Part shown: positions 35,297-44,167 of the stretch, in pieces
How the letters are laid out: every line of letters begins with the position of its first letter
Position numbering within the stretch: the first letter of the stretch is position 1
Assembly (NCBI GenBank): GCA_045639325.1
Contig: JAZUCU010000029.1
Span: 6,938 to 70,937, forward strand
Length of the DNA stretch: 64,000 nucleotides
Source of the DNA: RGIG8244 sp045639325
Lineage (GTDB): Bacteria > Verrucomicrobiota > Lentisphaeria > Victivallales > UBA1829
Reading direction: 5' to 3'
Made by a program: the position numbers and the translations under genes
The notes under the pieces: generated by a model
The model's database searches: none
What the model was told of the DNA's origin: nothing
Seen by the model: the letters and a program-made list of their open reading frames with translations, nothing else

Positions 35297-38200
35297 ATGA
35301 CTATTTCCAAAAAATCTGACGCGGGCATTTTATTGCTGGCTGTATTGTCTCTGTTTTGTTTTTTTCTTTCAGCAAAGGCAGAGTCCCCTCTGTATAAAGT
35401 GTGTCCGTATGAAGAAAAAATTTCCGGCAATGGTCTTTCTCTTGCCGTAACATTTGACAAACTTCATACAAATGCAGATTTTGCAAAAGGTAATCCCAAT
35501 TCATCCTTATCAAAATTGCCGCTCGGCTTGCGTAATCATGTTGGAATTGATGGAAAAAATGCCTTCTCGCCTGAAGCGGATGAACAGTTGTACTTTCTTG
35601 CGGACGGCAACTGCAATATTGCACGTGGTACTGCAGTAATCTGGGTGAAGTGCGATTATCCGCCGAATGTGAATAATGGCAATATCGGAATCATGAAGGC
35701 GTGCTGGAATATGAATACATCCGGAGACGAGAAAACAACACTTGGTGTATATATTTTCAATGGGAAACTCTACGCATTCTGGATGTCTGATATCCCGCCG
35801 AAAACATTCGGGGAAACGATTACTACAAAACAAGGCGTTTCTTTGGGGCAAATCAAACAGGGTGAATGGTTTCAGATTGCTCTTTCATGGGATGAAACAA
35901 GACTTGCTCTGTATCTGAACGGCGAGCTGAAAGAAACGGCTGCCATGCGGGCAAGATTTCGTAAAGTCGCTGCAATCGACTATGATTCGGAGACTTCTAC
36001 CATCGGTTTCAAGAGTGCTGTTTGGGGCGATAAAAATAAAGTGCGGACTGTAATTGATGACATCCGTGTTTATGATCGGGTGCTTTCCAATACGGAAATC
36101 CGCTCTGCATTCCTTTCTTTATGTATCAATCCGAACCGGATGATTTCTCCAGTGGAAATCAATCTTTCCGGAATGGAGAAGGAACCAACGACCATGGAAG
36201 CAGAAATTGAATTTTGCCCGCTTCCTGCATTGGTTGATAAAAAAGCGTCTGTTGTGCTTACCGGGCCGGAAGGCTTTTCTGTTACGCGTCAAATTCCTGC
36301 CTCGGGGAAATCGGTTCTCTATTTCAAAGATGTTGCAAAAACGGGGGAATATCGTTTGACTGTGACCGCTGGCGAAGGTGAAAATCAGATATCCGCAGTG
36401 AAAAAGATCAATATTCCTGATCTTTCATTTGTCAATTTCCGCGGCGGTGACGATGAAACAGTCCCTGCTCCATTCCACCCCGTGAAAGTTGATCCTATTC
36501 GCAAGACTGTATCTGTCTGGAATAAGATATTGCGTTTCGAAAAATCACCGTATCCGGTTTCTATTCTCTGTGCCGGAAAAGAAATGCTGTCCGCTAAACC
36601 GGAACTGAAAATTCCGAATGGTAAAATCATTTGGGAGTCTGCTAACCTGGAATCATGGAAGGAAGGTGGGGCACGTTTGACTGGTTCCGGAAAACTTTCA
36701 TCCGGAGAAAAAGTCAAATTTGAAACAATTATCGAATTTGACGGGCTCTTCCGGACAGAACTTACGTTTTACGAACGCCCCACGCTTGCAGGATTAAGTC
36801 TGAATTGGCGCGTTGCTCCGGAGTTTTGTGAATTTTTGCAGATTCCCGGACTTCAAAAATCCGGCAAACTTGCAGTTCCCTGGCCTATTTCAAGCTCGCA
36901 GCCCCACTTGATCTGGCTTGCTTCCGAACAGGGGGGATTGTCATGGATGCCTCATCATGATTACAACTGGGTTCATAAAGATAATGATGTTGTCTTTGAA
37001 GCGGATCGCAGCACTGGAATTTGCCGTGTTACTTTGCTGACCTCAAAAGTAAAATTACCTTCTGATACGTTTAAACTGAATACCGGTTGGTTCCTTGCAA
37101 CTCCGACCCATCCGTTGACTGAACCCCTGCGTGGTTTAAGAATGGGAGGACATCCGGAAAATGGCGGATTCGATCTGACCATGTGTAATATTGCTCTTTA
37201 TGGCGGATTCCGTATGCATCCGGATTTTGAAAAACTTTTTCCGATTGCACCGGGACTCAGTGCAGAACGATCCAAAAAACTCCGCCGTTTTCATTCTGTC
37301 TATTACGGGATGACATCTCCTTGGGGTGGTGATTTTTACAGCTATTTCAAAAAGTATATTAACGAACCGTCCGGTCATACCTATACAAGCAATCATCTGC
37401 GGGATCCGCGGAATAACAAAATGGTTCTCAGTGCAAAAAATAATCCAATGGCGCCTTGTCGTATGGATTCACAACTGTATCACAATTATGTGATGTGGCA
37501 TCTTGACAAACTTCTCCGTCATCCGCTGGCAGACAGGATCGCTCAGATTTATAACGATCTCTGCAGCGTTTATATCTGCGGTAATAAACTGGATTTTCTG
37601 CAAGATGACTTCGGGCGGGAAATACGCCCTTTGAATGTTGCCGGTTGCCGCCGTTTTCTCATTCGGGAATTGAAACTTTGTCATCGCGCAGGACTTCCGT
37701 TGATGCTCCATGCACAACGGAAATTCATCCCTGCGATGCATTCCCTTGCTGATTATTGGCTGCCGGGCGAACAATATGAACCCGCTATCCGCAGAACGCA
37801 GAATATTTTCTTTTATTCGGATGTGATGGATGATACGGAATTGCGTTGTGAGGCAAATTCCCGTTTGCTTGGTGTCAATGTCGTCTTTCTCTCGGAAGGG
37901 ATGAGTTATACAGGGAAAAAGGATATGAAAGCCTATCTGGATTCTTTCTTTTCTGTTTTCCTTCCTTATGACATTGAATACCGGGGGAATGTATGGAATT
38001 GGCGCCGTATATTCCGGGATGTTCATGAAAAAGTTTGGAGTATCTATGAAAAAGCCGGAGTTTTTGGGAAAGATGTAAATGCATATCGCTTTTTTGATCC
38101 CATGCCGATTACTGTTTCCAATCATAATATACGGTTGGCATTTTACGAAATGCCGAATGGAAATCGTCTGTTGATTATGGCGAACAAAACAAAGGATCCT

Positions 38201-38347
38201 GTTACTGGAATAGTTGACCTTTCAAAAAGCAAGTCCGGAAACTTTACATTGCCGGAGCTTTATGTAAACGAGAAAATTGAGGTGAAATCCGGAAAATTCA
38301 AGATTACGATTCCTCCGCGAACAATCCGGATCACAGGGTGGAAATGA
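35297..38347 (+). CDS. Large secreted LamG-domain protein, putative glycosidase
   Basis: 1016 residues. Seen: a signal peptide (about 1-30, LLLAVLSLFCFFLSAKAES), a concanavalin/LamG-like domain (about 45-275; WFQIALSWDETRLALYLNG, TVIDDIRVYDRVLSNTEI), an Ig-like stretch (280-375), a beta-sandwich (about 395-600; LIWLASEQGGLSWMPHHDY) and a TIM-barrel-like C-terminal half (FLQDDFGRE, LPLMLHAQRKFIP, DYWLPGEQYEP). The layout resembles DUF6067-type proteins annotated as glycosidase-like. The DDFGRE strand could be catalytic. Activity and substrate unknown. Confidence 0.75.
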   Translation: MTISKKSDAGILLLAVLSLFCFFLSAKAESPLYKVCPYEEKISGNGLSLAVTFDKLHTNADFAKGNPNSSLSKLPLGLRNHVGIDGKNAFSPEADEQLYFLADGNCNIARGTAVIWVKCDYPPNVNNGNIGIMKACWNMNTSGDEKTTLGVYIFNGKLYAFWMSDIPPKTFGETITTKQGVSLGQIKQGEWFQIALSWDETRLALYLNGELKETAAMRARFRKVAAIDYDSETSTIGFKSAVWGDKNKVRTVIDDIRVYDRVLSNTEIRSAFLSLCINPNRMISPVEINLSGMEKEPTTMEAEIEFCPLPALVDKKASVVLTGPEGFSVTRQIPASGKSVLYFKDVAKTGEYRLTVTAGEGENQISAVKKINIPDLSFVNFRGGDDETVPAPFHPVKVDPIRKTVSVWNKILRFEKSPYPVSILCAGKEMLSAKPELKIPNGKIIWESANLESWKEGGARLTGSGKLSSGEKVKFETIIEFDGLFRTELTFYERPTLAGLSLNWRVAPEFCEFLQIPGLQKSGKLAVPWPISSSQPHLIWLASEQGGLSWMPHHDYNWVHKDNDVVFEADRSTGICRVTLLTSKVKLPSDTFKLNTGWFLATPTHPLTEPLRGLRMGGHPENGGFDLTMCNIALYGGFRMHPDFEKLFPIAPGLSAERSKKLRRFHSVYYGMTSPWGGDFYSYFKKYINEPSGHTYTSNHLRDPRNNKMVLSAKNNPMAPCRMDSQLYHNYVMWHLDKLLRHPLADRIAQIYNDLCSVYICGNKLDFLQDDFGREIRPLNVAGCRRFLIRELKLCHRAGLPLMLHAQRKFIPAMHSLADYWLPGEQYEPAIRRTQNIFFYSDVMDDTELRCEANSRLLGVNVVFLSEGMSYTGKKDMKAYLDSFFSVFLPYDIEYRGNVWNWRRIFRDVHEKVWSIYEKAGVFGKDVNAYRFFDPMPITVSNHNIRLAFYEMPNGNRLLIMANKTKDPVTGIVDLSKSKSGNFTLPELYVNEKIEVKSGKFKITIPPRTIRITGWK

Positions 38348-38391
38348 TAATGATTTTATTTTACTTGTAAAATTGAGCTTGGAAGATTATT

Positions 38392-40341
38392 ATGCTGAAC
38401 ATTGAAAAAATACCCGGTAAGCCGTTTTTTGTTTCCATCGTGTCAATCTGCAATCGGACACCAGAGGAAGCCGCATTAGAGATCGAAGAACTGCATCGCC
38501 TTTCCGGATTGGAATATTTCGCTGTCTCTTTCCCTTTGCAGCCTCAAGGGAAAGAACCGCTGAAAAAGGCGGAAAACTGTGCTGCAATTTTCCGTTCCCT
38601 GCAATGTGCACGGAAAAAACGGAAAATAAAAGTCGGAATACTCGTTCAGCAAACAATCGGACACGGTGCCACATGGAATCCTTGTTATGACCGGGATTTG
38701 GATTGGCAGCGCATGATTCGTAATACCGGTGAGACATCCATCCGGTTTTGTCCTCTTGATTCGAACTTCCAGAGATACATAACAACTGCAATCAGACTTG
38801 TGACGGCAGAAAAACCGGATTTCCTGATTATAGATGATGATTGCCGGCTGTCATTTCTTCCTGCGTCCCGTAAGGTGGAATGTTTCTGTCCTTTGCATAC
38901 CGCATATTTCAATCAGAGAAATGGAACAAATTATACCCCGGATGGTCTGCGGGATGCTATTAATCAGGCGAAAGAACACGATCCTCTGCAGTTGCAGTTT
39001 GTAAAGAGTGGCATGGAAACAATTTCGAATTTCGCTCGAATACTCCGGAATGCCGCGGACTCCGTTTTTCCGGGAATTCCGATGATGTTGTGCAGTTGTC
39101 ATACGGAGGCCGGATGGAGCGGAATATGGGCAGAAGAACTGGCTGCCCCGGGACAGCCGCCTGTTCTGCGAATCGGGGATGGATCCTATTTAGAGGGTGC
39201 TCCGCGTGATATTGTGTTCCGTCAGACTGATATTGCCAATCAGAAACTTTATTCTCCGGATACAACCATCTTGCTTGATGAGGCAGATACCTGTCCGCAT
39301 TCCAGATACAGTAAATCAGTTCGGACCATGCATTTGCACATTGTTACCGGACTTCTGAACGGATTGGATGGGGCAAAACTCTGGATTACGGATACCATGC
39401 ATCCGAATCCGGCTTTCACGAAACCGTATGCTGCAATTCTGAAAAATAACATGGGGTTATACCGCAAATTACACCGGATTATGAAACAGTTTGTGCGGCG
39501 TGGTCCGCTGGTGGAATTGCCGTCATTGGAACATGCACCGTTTCCCGCTTTTCCTCAAATGTCACCTGCATTCGGCGGTTGGGTGGAAGGATATCTTGCC
39601 TTATTCGGTTTGCCATTCCGTTGGGGAAAAACGGGTGAATCCGGTGTGCATTTGATCGCGGGGGAAATGCCGGATTGGTTTTCCGATGCGGAACTGGAGC
39701 GAATTCTTTCCGAACCAACTCTACTCGATGCGGATGCTGCCCGGAGGCTTCTGCTTCGGGGATATGGCGCAAAAATCGGTTTAACGGCAGTCGATGAACT
39801 GACGATTGAATCCTCGTTTGAAGTTATGAAAAATGGTACTGTTTTGCGAAAATTCAGAGGTCCGTACAGTCATTTAAAAATTCTGCCTGGAGCGGAAATC
39901 CTGTCCATGTTGAAAAGGAATCCGTATTATGCCTCGCCGGAACTTTCCGATGTGGCTCCCGGGGTGATCCGATTTGGAAAAATTATTATTACCGCCTGGA
40001 GCGTAAAGCCGAATAACAGAATTGATATGCATCCCGACCGTCGGGATTTGTTGCTGCAGCTGCTTTCTGATTTGGATGCAGTTCCTGCCCGTTTTGTTTC
40101 TGATGCGGATGCCGGATTCTGGTTTGGTGATATTGAAAATGGTCGCCTGATGGCAGCTGTCAATTATTCGTATGATCCGCTCGATGAATGTATATTTGAG
40201 CTCAAAGAGTTACCCGCGCAACTTGAATTACTGCAAAATAACGGATCATGGGTAAGTATTCCGTTTACGGTTTCTGAAAATCGTATTACGGTTCCTGTCC
40301 GTTTGGAATGTGCAGAATTTATAATCCTCAGACTGACCTGA
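38392..40341 (+). CDS. Unrecognised putative glycosidase-like protein, paralogue 2
   Basis: 649 residues, no signal peptide. Co-linear with the protein encoded at 30406-32379: a strand with PDFLIIDDDCRLSF, a Cys block CFCPLHTAYFNQRNG, then a middle region with LCSCHTEAGW, and a beta-rich end. Both are about 650 residues and sit in the same island on opposite strands. The acidic IIDDDCRL strand is the best candidate active site. 44 bp after the LamG gene, so likely co-transcribed with it. Family unknown to me. Confidence 0.7.
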   Translation: MLNIEKIPGKPFFVSIVSICNRTPEEAALEIEELHRLSGLEYFAVSFPLQPQGKEPLKKAENCAAIFRSLQCARKKRKIKVGILVQQTIGHGATWNPCYDRDLDWQRMIRNTGETSIRFCPLDSNFQRYITTAIRLVTAEKPDFLIIDDDCRLSFLPASRKVECFCPLHTAYFNQRNGTNYTPDGLRDAINQAKEHDPLQLQFVKSGMETISNFARILRNAADSVFPGIPMMLCSCHTEAGWSGIWAEELAAPGQPPVLRIGDGSYLEGAPRDIVFRQTDIANQKLYSPDTTILLDEADTCPHSRYSKSVRTMHLHIVTGLLNGLDGAKLWITDTMHPNPAFTKPYAAILKNNMGLYRKLHRIMKQFVRRGPLVELPSLEHAPFPAFPQMSPAFGGWVEGYLALFGLPFRWGKTGESGVHLIAGEMPDWFSDAELERILSEPTLLDADAARRLLLRGYGAKIGLTAVDELTIESSFEVMKNGTVLRKFRGPYSHLKILPGAEILSMLKRNPYYASPELSDVAPGVIRFGKIIITAWSVKPNNRIDMHPDRRDLLLQLLSDLDAVPARFVSDADAGFWFGDIENGRLMAAVNYSYDPLDECIFELKELPAQLELLQNNGSWVSIPFTVSENRITVPVRLECAEFIILRLT

Positions 40342-40403
40342 AAAGATTTACAACGTTTTTTTATCTCGGTGTTTCGTATGCGTGCGAAAGTATCGGTTGA
40401 ATC

Positions 40404-40431
40404 TTGAATTGTTGAAAACATGTGTTATATT
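40404..40431 (+). promoter_or_regulatory. Promoter of the Fic gene
   Basis: TTGAAT (40404-40409), 16 bp, TATATT (40426-40431), 30 bp before the ATG, so the gene is probably transcribed on its own. Confidence 0.55.
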
Positions 40432-40461
40432 ATTCAGCAATGACTTAAAACAAGGTGTGTT

Positions 40462-41532
40462 ATGGCGGAGAATAAATACAATAATCAAATGTTTGACGAG
40501 TACATTGTTCAGGGGGATGGTTCTCGGAAACAGCGTGCGGAAAACTGGCAAATTGCCATCGGACTGCAGGATGTTGATCGATTGCAGAACTCTGCCTACC
40601 TCTTTGATACGGCACGGCAGCACATCGAAGGTGAACTTGATATTGCGGCGGTTCAGCAGCGGATTGAAGATTATTATCGCACGGCGGAAGGTCGGGAACT
40701 TGCGTCTCAAAGGACGGATGAAGCCGATATCGTTGCTGCGCGGATTTCTGCCGTTTTAGCAGAAAAAACATTTGCTTTTATTCCATCCAGCTGTGCTAAC
40801 TTGCACAAACGTTTATTTCGCGGAGTTTTTAAGCACGCCGGAGAATACAGAACCGTAAATATTTCAAAGCGTGAATGGGTACTGGATGGCGAAAGCGTAT
40901 TATATGCCCCTTATGAACTTTTGCGCGAAACGATTGAATATGATTTTACACAGGAACGGGAGTTTTCCTACAAGGGATTATCTCCTCAGGACTCGGTTAA
41001 ACATATTGCAAAATTTATTTCCGGATTATGGCAGATTCATCCGTTCATGGAAGGTAATACCAGAACCACGGCTGTTTTTACGATTCTCTATTTACGTCAG
41101 TTTGGATTTTCTGTCAACAACGAGCCTTTCCGCAATCACTCCTGGTATTTCCGGAACGCGCTTGTCCGGGCGAATTATAATAACTATCAACAAAACATTG
41201 CATCAACAACGGTATTTCTGGAGAGATTTTTTGATAACTTGCTTTTTAACGGCAGGAATGAATTGAAAAATCGTTATTGTCATATCCGCTGGAATGCGGA
41301 TGCGCAATCCCAAAGTGCAATCCCAAAGTGCAAAAATTGCACTTTGGAGGAGTCTACAGTTTTACAGCTTATAGAAAGCAAACCTCAAATTACTCAAGTG
41401 CAAATTGCAGAAAAAATCAAAAAGTCGGTGCGTACGGTAAAAAGTATTACTGTTTCTTTGCAGCAAAGAGGCTTACTGAAACGCGAAGGTGGCAAACGGA
41501 ATGGCCGTTGGCTCGTTATTTCCGCAGAGTGA
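40462..41532 (+). CDS. Fic family protein with C-terminal winged helix
   Basis: 356 residues. Known: Fic domains transfer AMP or other groups from nucleotides to target hydroxyls. Seen: HPFMEGNTRTT (193-203), a variant of HPFxxGNGRxxR that keeps His, Phe, Asn and the first Arg but has Thr for Gly and lacks the last Arg. HIEGELD (54-60) may be an inhibitory-helix glutamate motif, with Arg where Ser/Thr is usual. The winged helix is at about 300-352 (TQVQIAEKIKKSVRTVKSI), joined by a Cys-containing linker built from a duplicated 13-mer. No separate antitoxin gene seen. Confidence 0.88.
   Translation: MAENKYNNQMFDEYIVQGDGSRKQRAENWQIAIGLQDVDRLQNSAYLFDTARQHIEGELDIAAVQQRIEDYYRTAEGRELASQRTDEADIVAARISAVLAEKTFAFIPSSCANLHKRLFRGVFKHAGEYRTVNISKREWVLDGESVLYAPYELLRETIEYDFTQEREFSYKGLSPQDSVKHIAKFISGLWQIHPFMEGNTRTTAVFTILYLRQFGFSVNNEPFRNHSWYFRNALVRANYNNYQQNIASTTVFLERFFDNLLFNGRNELKNRYCHIRWNADAQSQSAIPKCKNCTLEESTVLQLIESKPQITQVQIAEKIKKSVRTVKSITVSLQQRGLLKREGGKRNGRWLVISAE
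41308..41347 (+). repeat. Tandem 13-mer and perfect inverted repeat inside the Fic gene
   Basis: TCCCAAAGTGCAA occurs twice in tandem (41308-41320, 41321-41333). The second copy forms a perfect 11-bp inverted repeat, CCAAAGTGCAA (41323-41333) with TTGCACTTTGG (41337-41347), around a 3-nt loop. It encodes the linker between the Fic and winged-helix domains. Since 13 is not a multiple of three, gain or loss of one unit would switch the frame. Confidence 0.8.
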
Positions 41533-41541
41533 AACGAAAAA

Positions 41542-41771
41542 ATGCAAAGCAGTAAAATGTCAAATAAGGGAAAAATAGGAAAGTTTATTATCTTTGCCTG
41601 GCTTGGGGGTATAAATTTGCTTTTACTGTTGGTATTGGTTGATATCCTCATCGCCTGTCCGAAATTCTGTATGTTTCTTATTTATATTTGATCGGAATAT
41701 CCATTGTGATTACTGAATCAATTTTGCCGGAGCGTTTTTTGGCAAGAACAATGATTTTTCTGGTAGATTAG
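41542..41771 (+). pseudogene. Small membrane protein, apparently frameshifted
   Basis: An ATG at 41542 opens a 49-codon frame (to 41691) with one strong hydrophobic segment (IIFAWLGGINLLLLLVLVDI). Near 41655-41665 a shifted frame continues as a second hydrophobic stretch (LSEILYVSYLYLIGISIVIT...ERFLARTMIFLVD) to TAG at 41771. Joined, they would make a plausible two-helix protein of about 76 residues. It has no recognised family. It may be decayed, or spurious. Confidence 0.35.
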
Positions 41772-41870
41772 AAAGACGCATGCAATCATAATGAAACATA
41801 TAGAAGTTGTTTTCCCGAAATGGAAACCCAAATCGGAAAAACAAGTGTCTGTATGTGTTGTTTTAGGACA
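41772..41870. other. Short gap, nothing recognised
   Basis: The sequence between the small membrane remnant and the end of the convergent GH36-like gene shows no clear gene, hairpin or promoter. Confidence 0.5.
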
Positions 41871-43748
41871 TTATTTTACTGCCCAGAGGAATACTGCGCT
41901 TCCCGGAGATTTGCAGGGATCAATATCAATTTTTCCGTCATGGATACTCCATGAAACTGAATCCGATAAACTGTCGATCAACGGCATACTTTCCGGAGCA
42001 TCGAAAAACAAATGATTCGGTATTTCAGAAAAAGAATGAGCCGCAATCAATTGCATATCCGGCGTTTTCTTGTAGAACATCTGCCATCCGGTGGGCGACA
42101 TGCAGCTGTCACCGATCACATGTCCCAGTTGCCAGTCTCCGCTCCGTAACACCGGCGTGGCAGATTGATAAAATGCCAGAAATTGTTTCAATGTTTTCTG
42201 TTGTTCTTCCGAAAGTAAAGTCGGATTGCCGGAAAGAATCGGTCTTCCCAGCAATGACGCATTCAACCGGAATGAAAGGTCAACGCATGAAGTCAGAGGA
42301 ACGCAAACGCCGCATTTGCTGCTGGGATTCAGCATTTGCCGATCCAGAGCTGCCATGGCTTCCGCCATATCCGGTAAATTTTCCGAAGATGTGACCATAT
42401 CGGCAAGAGTCAGCCACTTTGTGGAAAAACGACCGATCCCCGGACTGTAGAATTCCAAAGAGAGTTCCGGCATTTTTTGACGCAGTTCCGCATAAAAAGC
42501 ATAAACACTGTCTATATAGTCCTGTTGATTTTCCAACGGGGACTTGTTGCCGTCACATCCGCCGAGGAATACAGCTTGACAGAGAAAACGGACGTAACCG
42601 ATGTGTTTTTCTTTCAATGTACAACACAATTTTTCTACAAGTTCCGTTCTTTGAGAGGCATTGCGATAATCACAAAATGCACGTCCGCCGACCTGAAGCG
42701 GGAGTCCGTTACGCGTCAGGATATCAGGATGATCCAGTTCTGCAGAGACCGTTTCGATGTCAAGTGTAACTCCGGGGATCAAACCTGCTGCTGCGATCTC
42801 TTCCAATCCTTCACTGTTCAACCCGGAATCCAGCGTATAGTAATGCAGTCCGCATGTTTTGAGAAACGACAATGCTGACGGATCGTAAGGACCGTAATAA
42901 ACCGGAGAAATATCGGCTGATTGCGGCATTTTCAAACATTGCTGCAGCGTGTTGAAAAGATCAAGAATATTTCCCTTGACACAGGTGAGAACGGCAGACG
43001 GTGTTTGATAAGATGTTCCGGCAGGAAGAGTGAACATTTGTCCGCAGAACGCATAGTCCGGCATTCCTCCCGAAAGACTCATTGCTTTTCCGGAAGAACC
43101 GAATTCCAGCATCCAGGCTCCACTGTTTTCCAGTATGACGCCCCACAGTACCCCGCAGGCGCGATCCTCGAGTCCGGCGAATGGATAATATTGGGAGACG
43201 GGCGCAGTTCCGTTTGTTCCAAAACGCAGACTGTTGGGACGTTCCATCCCTGCGCGATCCATGGACGCTTCCTCATGATGCCAGTATTCGGTGACGCGTT
43301 CCAAAAAATATTTTCCGGAACCGTTTCCATCGGACAGGGGCGAAATCATCCCCAGCGAGAAAGATGCAAGCTGGTCAAAATGTTGTGTTTGAGCGGTTTG
43401 ATTTTCGACTTCCGTCCAAACGCGCACCCATCCGTCATGTTTTTCCACGATATGATGGAAGAAAAGGCCGTTCCCGTATTGAAAACGTGTTATGATCCTG
43501 CTGTCGACTTCTTCCTGCGATACGAATTTCAGTTCATTCAAACAGGGTGAATTTCGCATGGTGTGTGCGAATCCGCTTCCAAAGGGGGAATCGGAAAGTT
43601 TAAATTGAATCATGCTTTCCGGCGACTTGTTTTCCAGAATGATCTGATCCTGCATCGCTGATGGAATCAGGCAGAAATCAAAAATATTTTCTGATTGAAA
43701 GTAGACGAGTAAAAGATTTCCGCAGGGGAATGAACTGAAAATTTTCAT
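41871..43748 (-). CDS. GH36-like alpha-galactosidase homologue lacking both catalytic Asp
   Basis: 625 residues, no signal peptide. The clan GH-D layout is clear: an N-terminal beta-supersandwich (LEDRACGVLWGVILENSGAW), barrel strands YYTLDSGLNSEGL and GVTLDIETVS, and a C-terminal end GHVIGDSCMSPTGWQMF. At the strand that normally reads 'KWDxN' (nucleophile Asp) this protein has YVRFLCQ (385-391). At the acid/base block 'CSSGGGRFD' it has YSPGIGRFS (434-442), with Ser for Asp. The fold seems intact but GH36 chemistry should be lost. It has its own promoter. Confidence 0.8.
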   Translation of the reverse strand: MKIFSSFPCGNLLLVYFQSENIFDFCLIPSAMQDQIILENKSPESMIQFKLSDSPFGSGFAHTMRNSPCLNELKFVSQEEVDSRIITRFQYGNGLFFHHIVEKHDGWVRVWTEVENQTAQTQHFDQLASFSLGMISPLSDGNGSGKYFLERVTEYWHHEEASMDRAGMERPNSLRFGTNGTAPVSQYYPFAGLEDRACGVLWGVILENSGAWMLEFGSSGKAMSLSGGMPDYAFCGQMFTLPAGTSYQTPSAVLTCVKGNILDLFNTLQQCLKMPQSADISPVYYGPYDPSALSFLKTCGLHYYTLDSGLNSEGLEEIAAAGLIPGVTLDIETVSAELDHPDILTRNGLPLQVGGRAFCDYRNASQRTELVEKLCCTLKEKHIGYVRFLCQAVFLGGCDGNKSPLENQQDYIDSVYAFYAELRQKMPELSLEFYSPGIGRFSTKWLTLADMVTSSENLPDMAEAMAALDRQMLNPSSKCGVCVPLTSCVDLSFRLNASLLGRPILSGNPTLLSEEQQKTLKQFLAFYQSATPVLRSGDWQLGHVIGDSCMSPTGWQMFYKKTPDMQLIAAHSFSEIPNHLFFDAPESMPLIDSLSDSVSWSIHDGKIDIDPCKSPGSAVFLWAVK

Positions 43749-43791
43749 GGCAGCCTCACAAGGTTCGTGTAGTCAACTGTTGTTCGAGCTT

Positions 43792-43820
43792 AATATACAA
43801 CATTGCTATGGATTTTTCAA
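43792..43820 (-). promoter_or_regulatory. Promoter of the GH36-like gene
   Basis: Minus strand TTGAAA (43820-43815), 17 bp, TATATT (43797-43792), 43 bp before the start. Confidence 0.65.
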
Positions 43821-43996
43821 TATTGTTCTTATAAAAAGCAATAAAATATGTAGAAAAACAGTAAGACGGAATTACATATCTGCTTATTCAGAATATTATC
43901 TTATATGGAATAAAACGTTGATGAGGATTTTTTTAATGACAGCTCGCTTTTTTTACTCCACCCTCCATTCTGAAACGCTTTTTGAACTTAAAAACT

Positions 43997-44024
43997 CAGA
44001 ATTTGGCTGTGAAATCAAATTCTG
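43997..44024. repeat. Inverted repeat, 9-bp arms
   Basis: CAGAATTTG (43997-44005) and CAAATTCTG (44016-44024) are perfect complements around 10 nt. There is no U-run, so it is not a terminator by itself; purpose unknown. Confidence 0.6.
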
Positions 44025-44090
44025 AAAACCGCTTCAAATACGAAAGAGAATATTCAGATGAATGTGGAAAGGTTATTGTGGAAACCGCTT

Positions 44091-44119
44091 GGCGACAGGA
44101 GAAATCTGCCGCCTTTTTT
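44091..44119 (+). terminator. Orphan plus-strand terminator
   Basis: GGCGACAG (44091-44098) pairs with CTGCCGCC (44106-44113) with one A-C mismatch, followed by six T. No plus-strand gene lies upstream. It closely matches the terminator after the hcp fragment (63730-63759) but carries a substitution and a missing base, as if decayed. Confidence 0.6.
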
Positions 44120-44126
44120 ATTCCTC

Positions 44127-44167
44127 TTATATTTGTGTTAGCTTAAAAAAATATTACACAAATATAA
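44127..44167. repeat. Perfect 12-bp inverted repeat
   Basis: TTATATTTGTGT (44127-44138) and ACACAAATATAA (44156-44167) flank 17 nt. It lies between the orphan terminator and the operon terminator. It could be a protein-binding site or an mRNA 3'-end structure. Confidence 0.65.

Noticed and set aside
43747..44025. A 92-codon plus-strand frame upstream of the orphan terminator
   Set aside because: Composition looks random, it overlaps the GH36 promoter, and no Shine-Dalgarno or conserved pattern is visible. The terminator may belong to a non-coding transcript instead.
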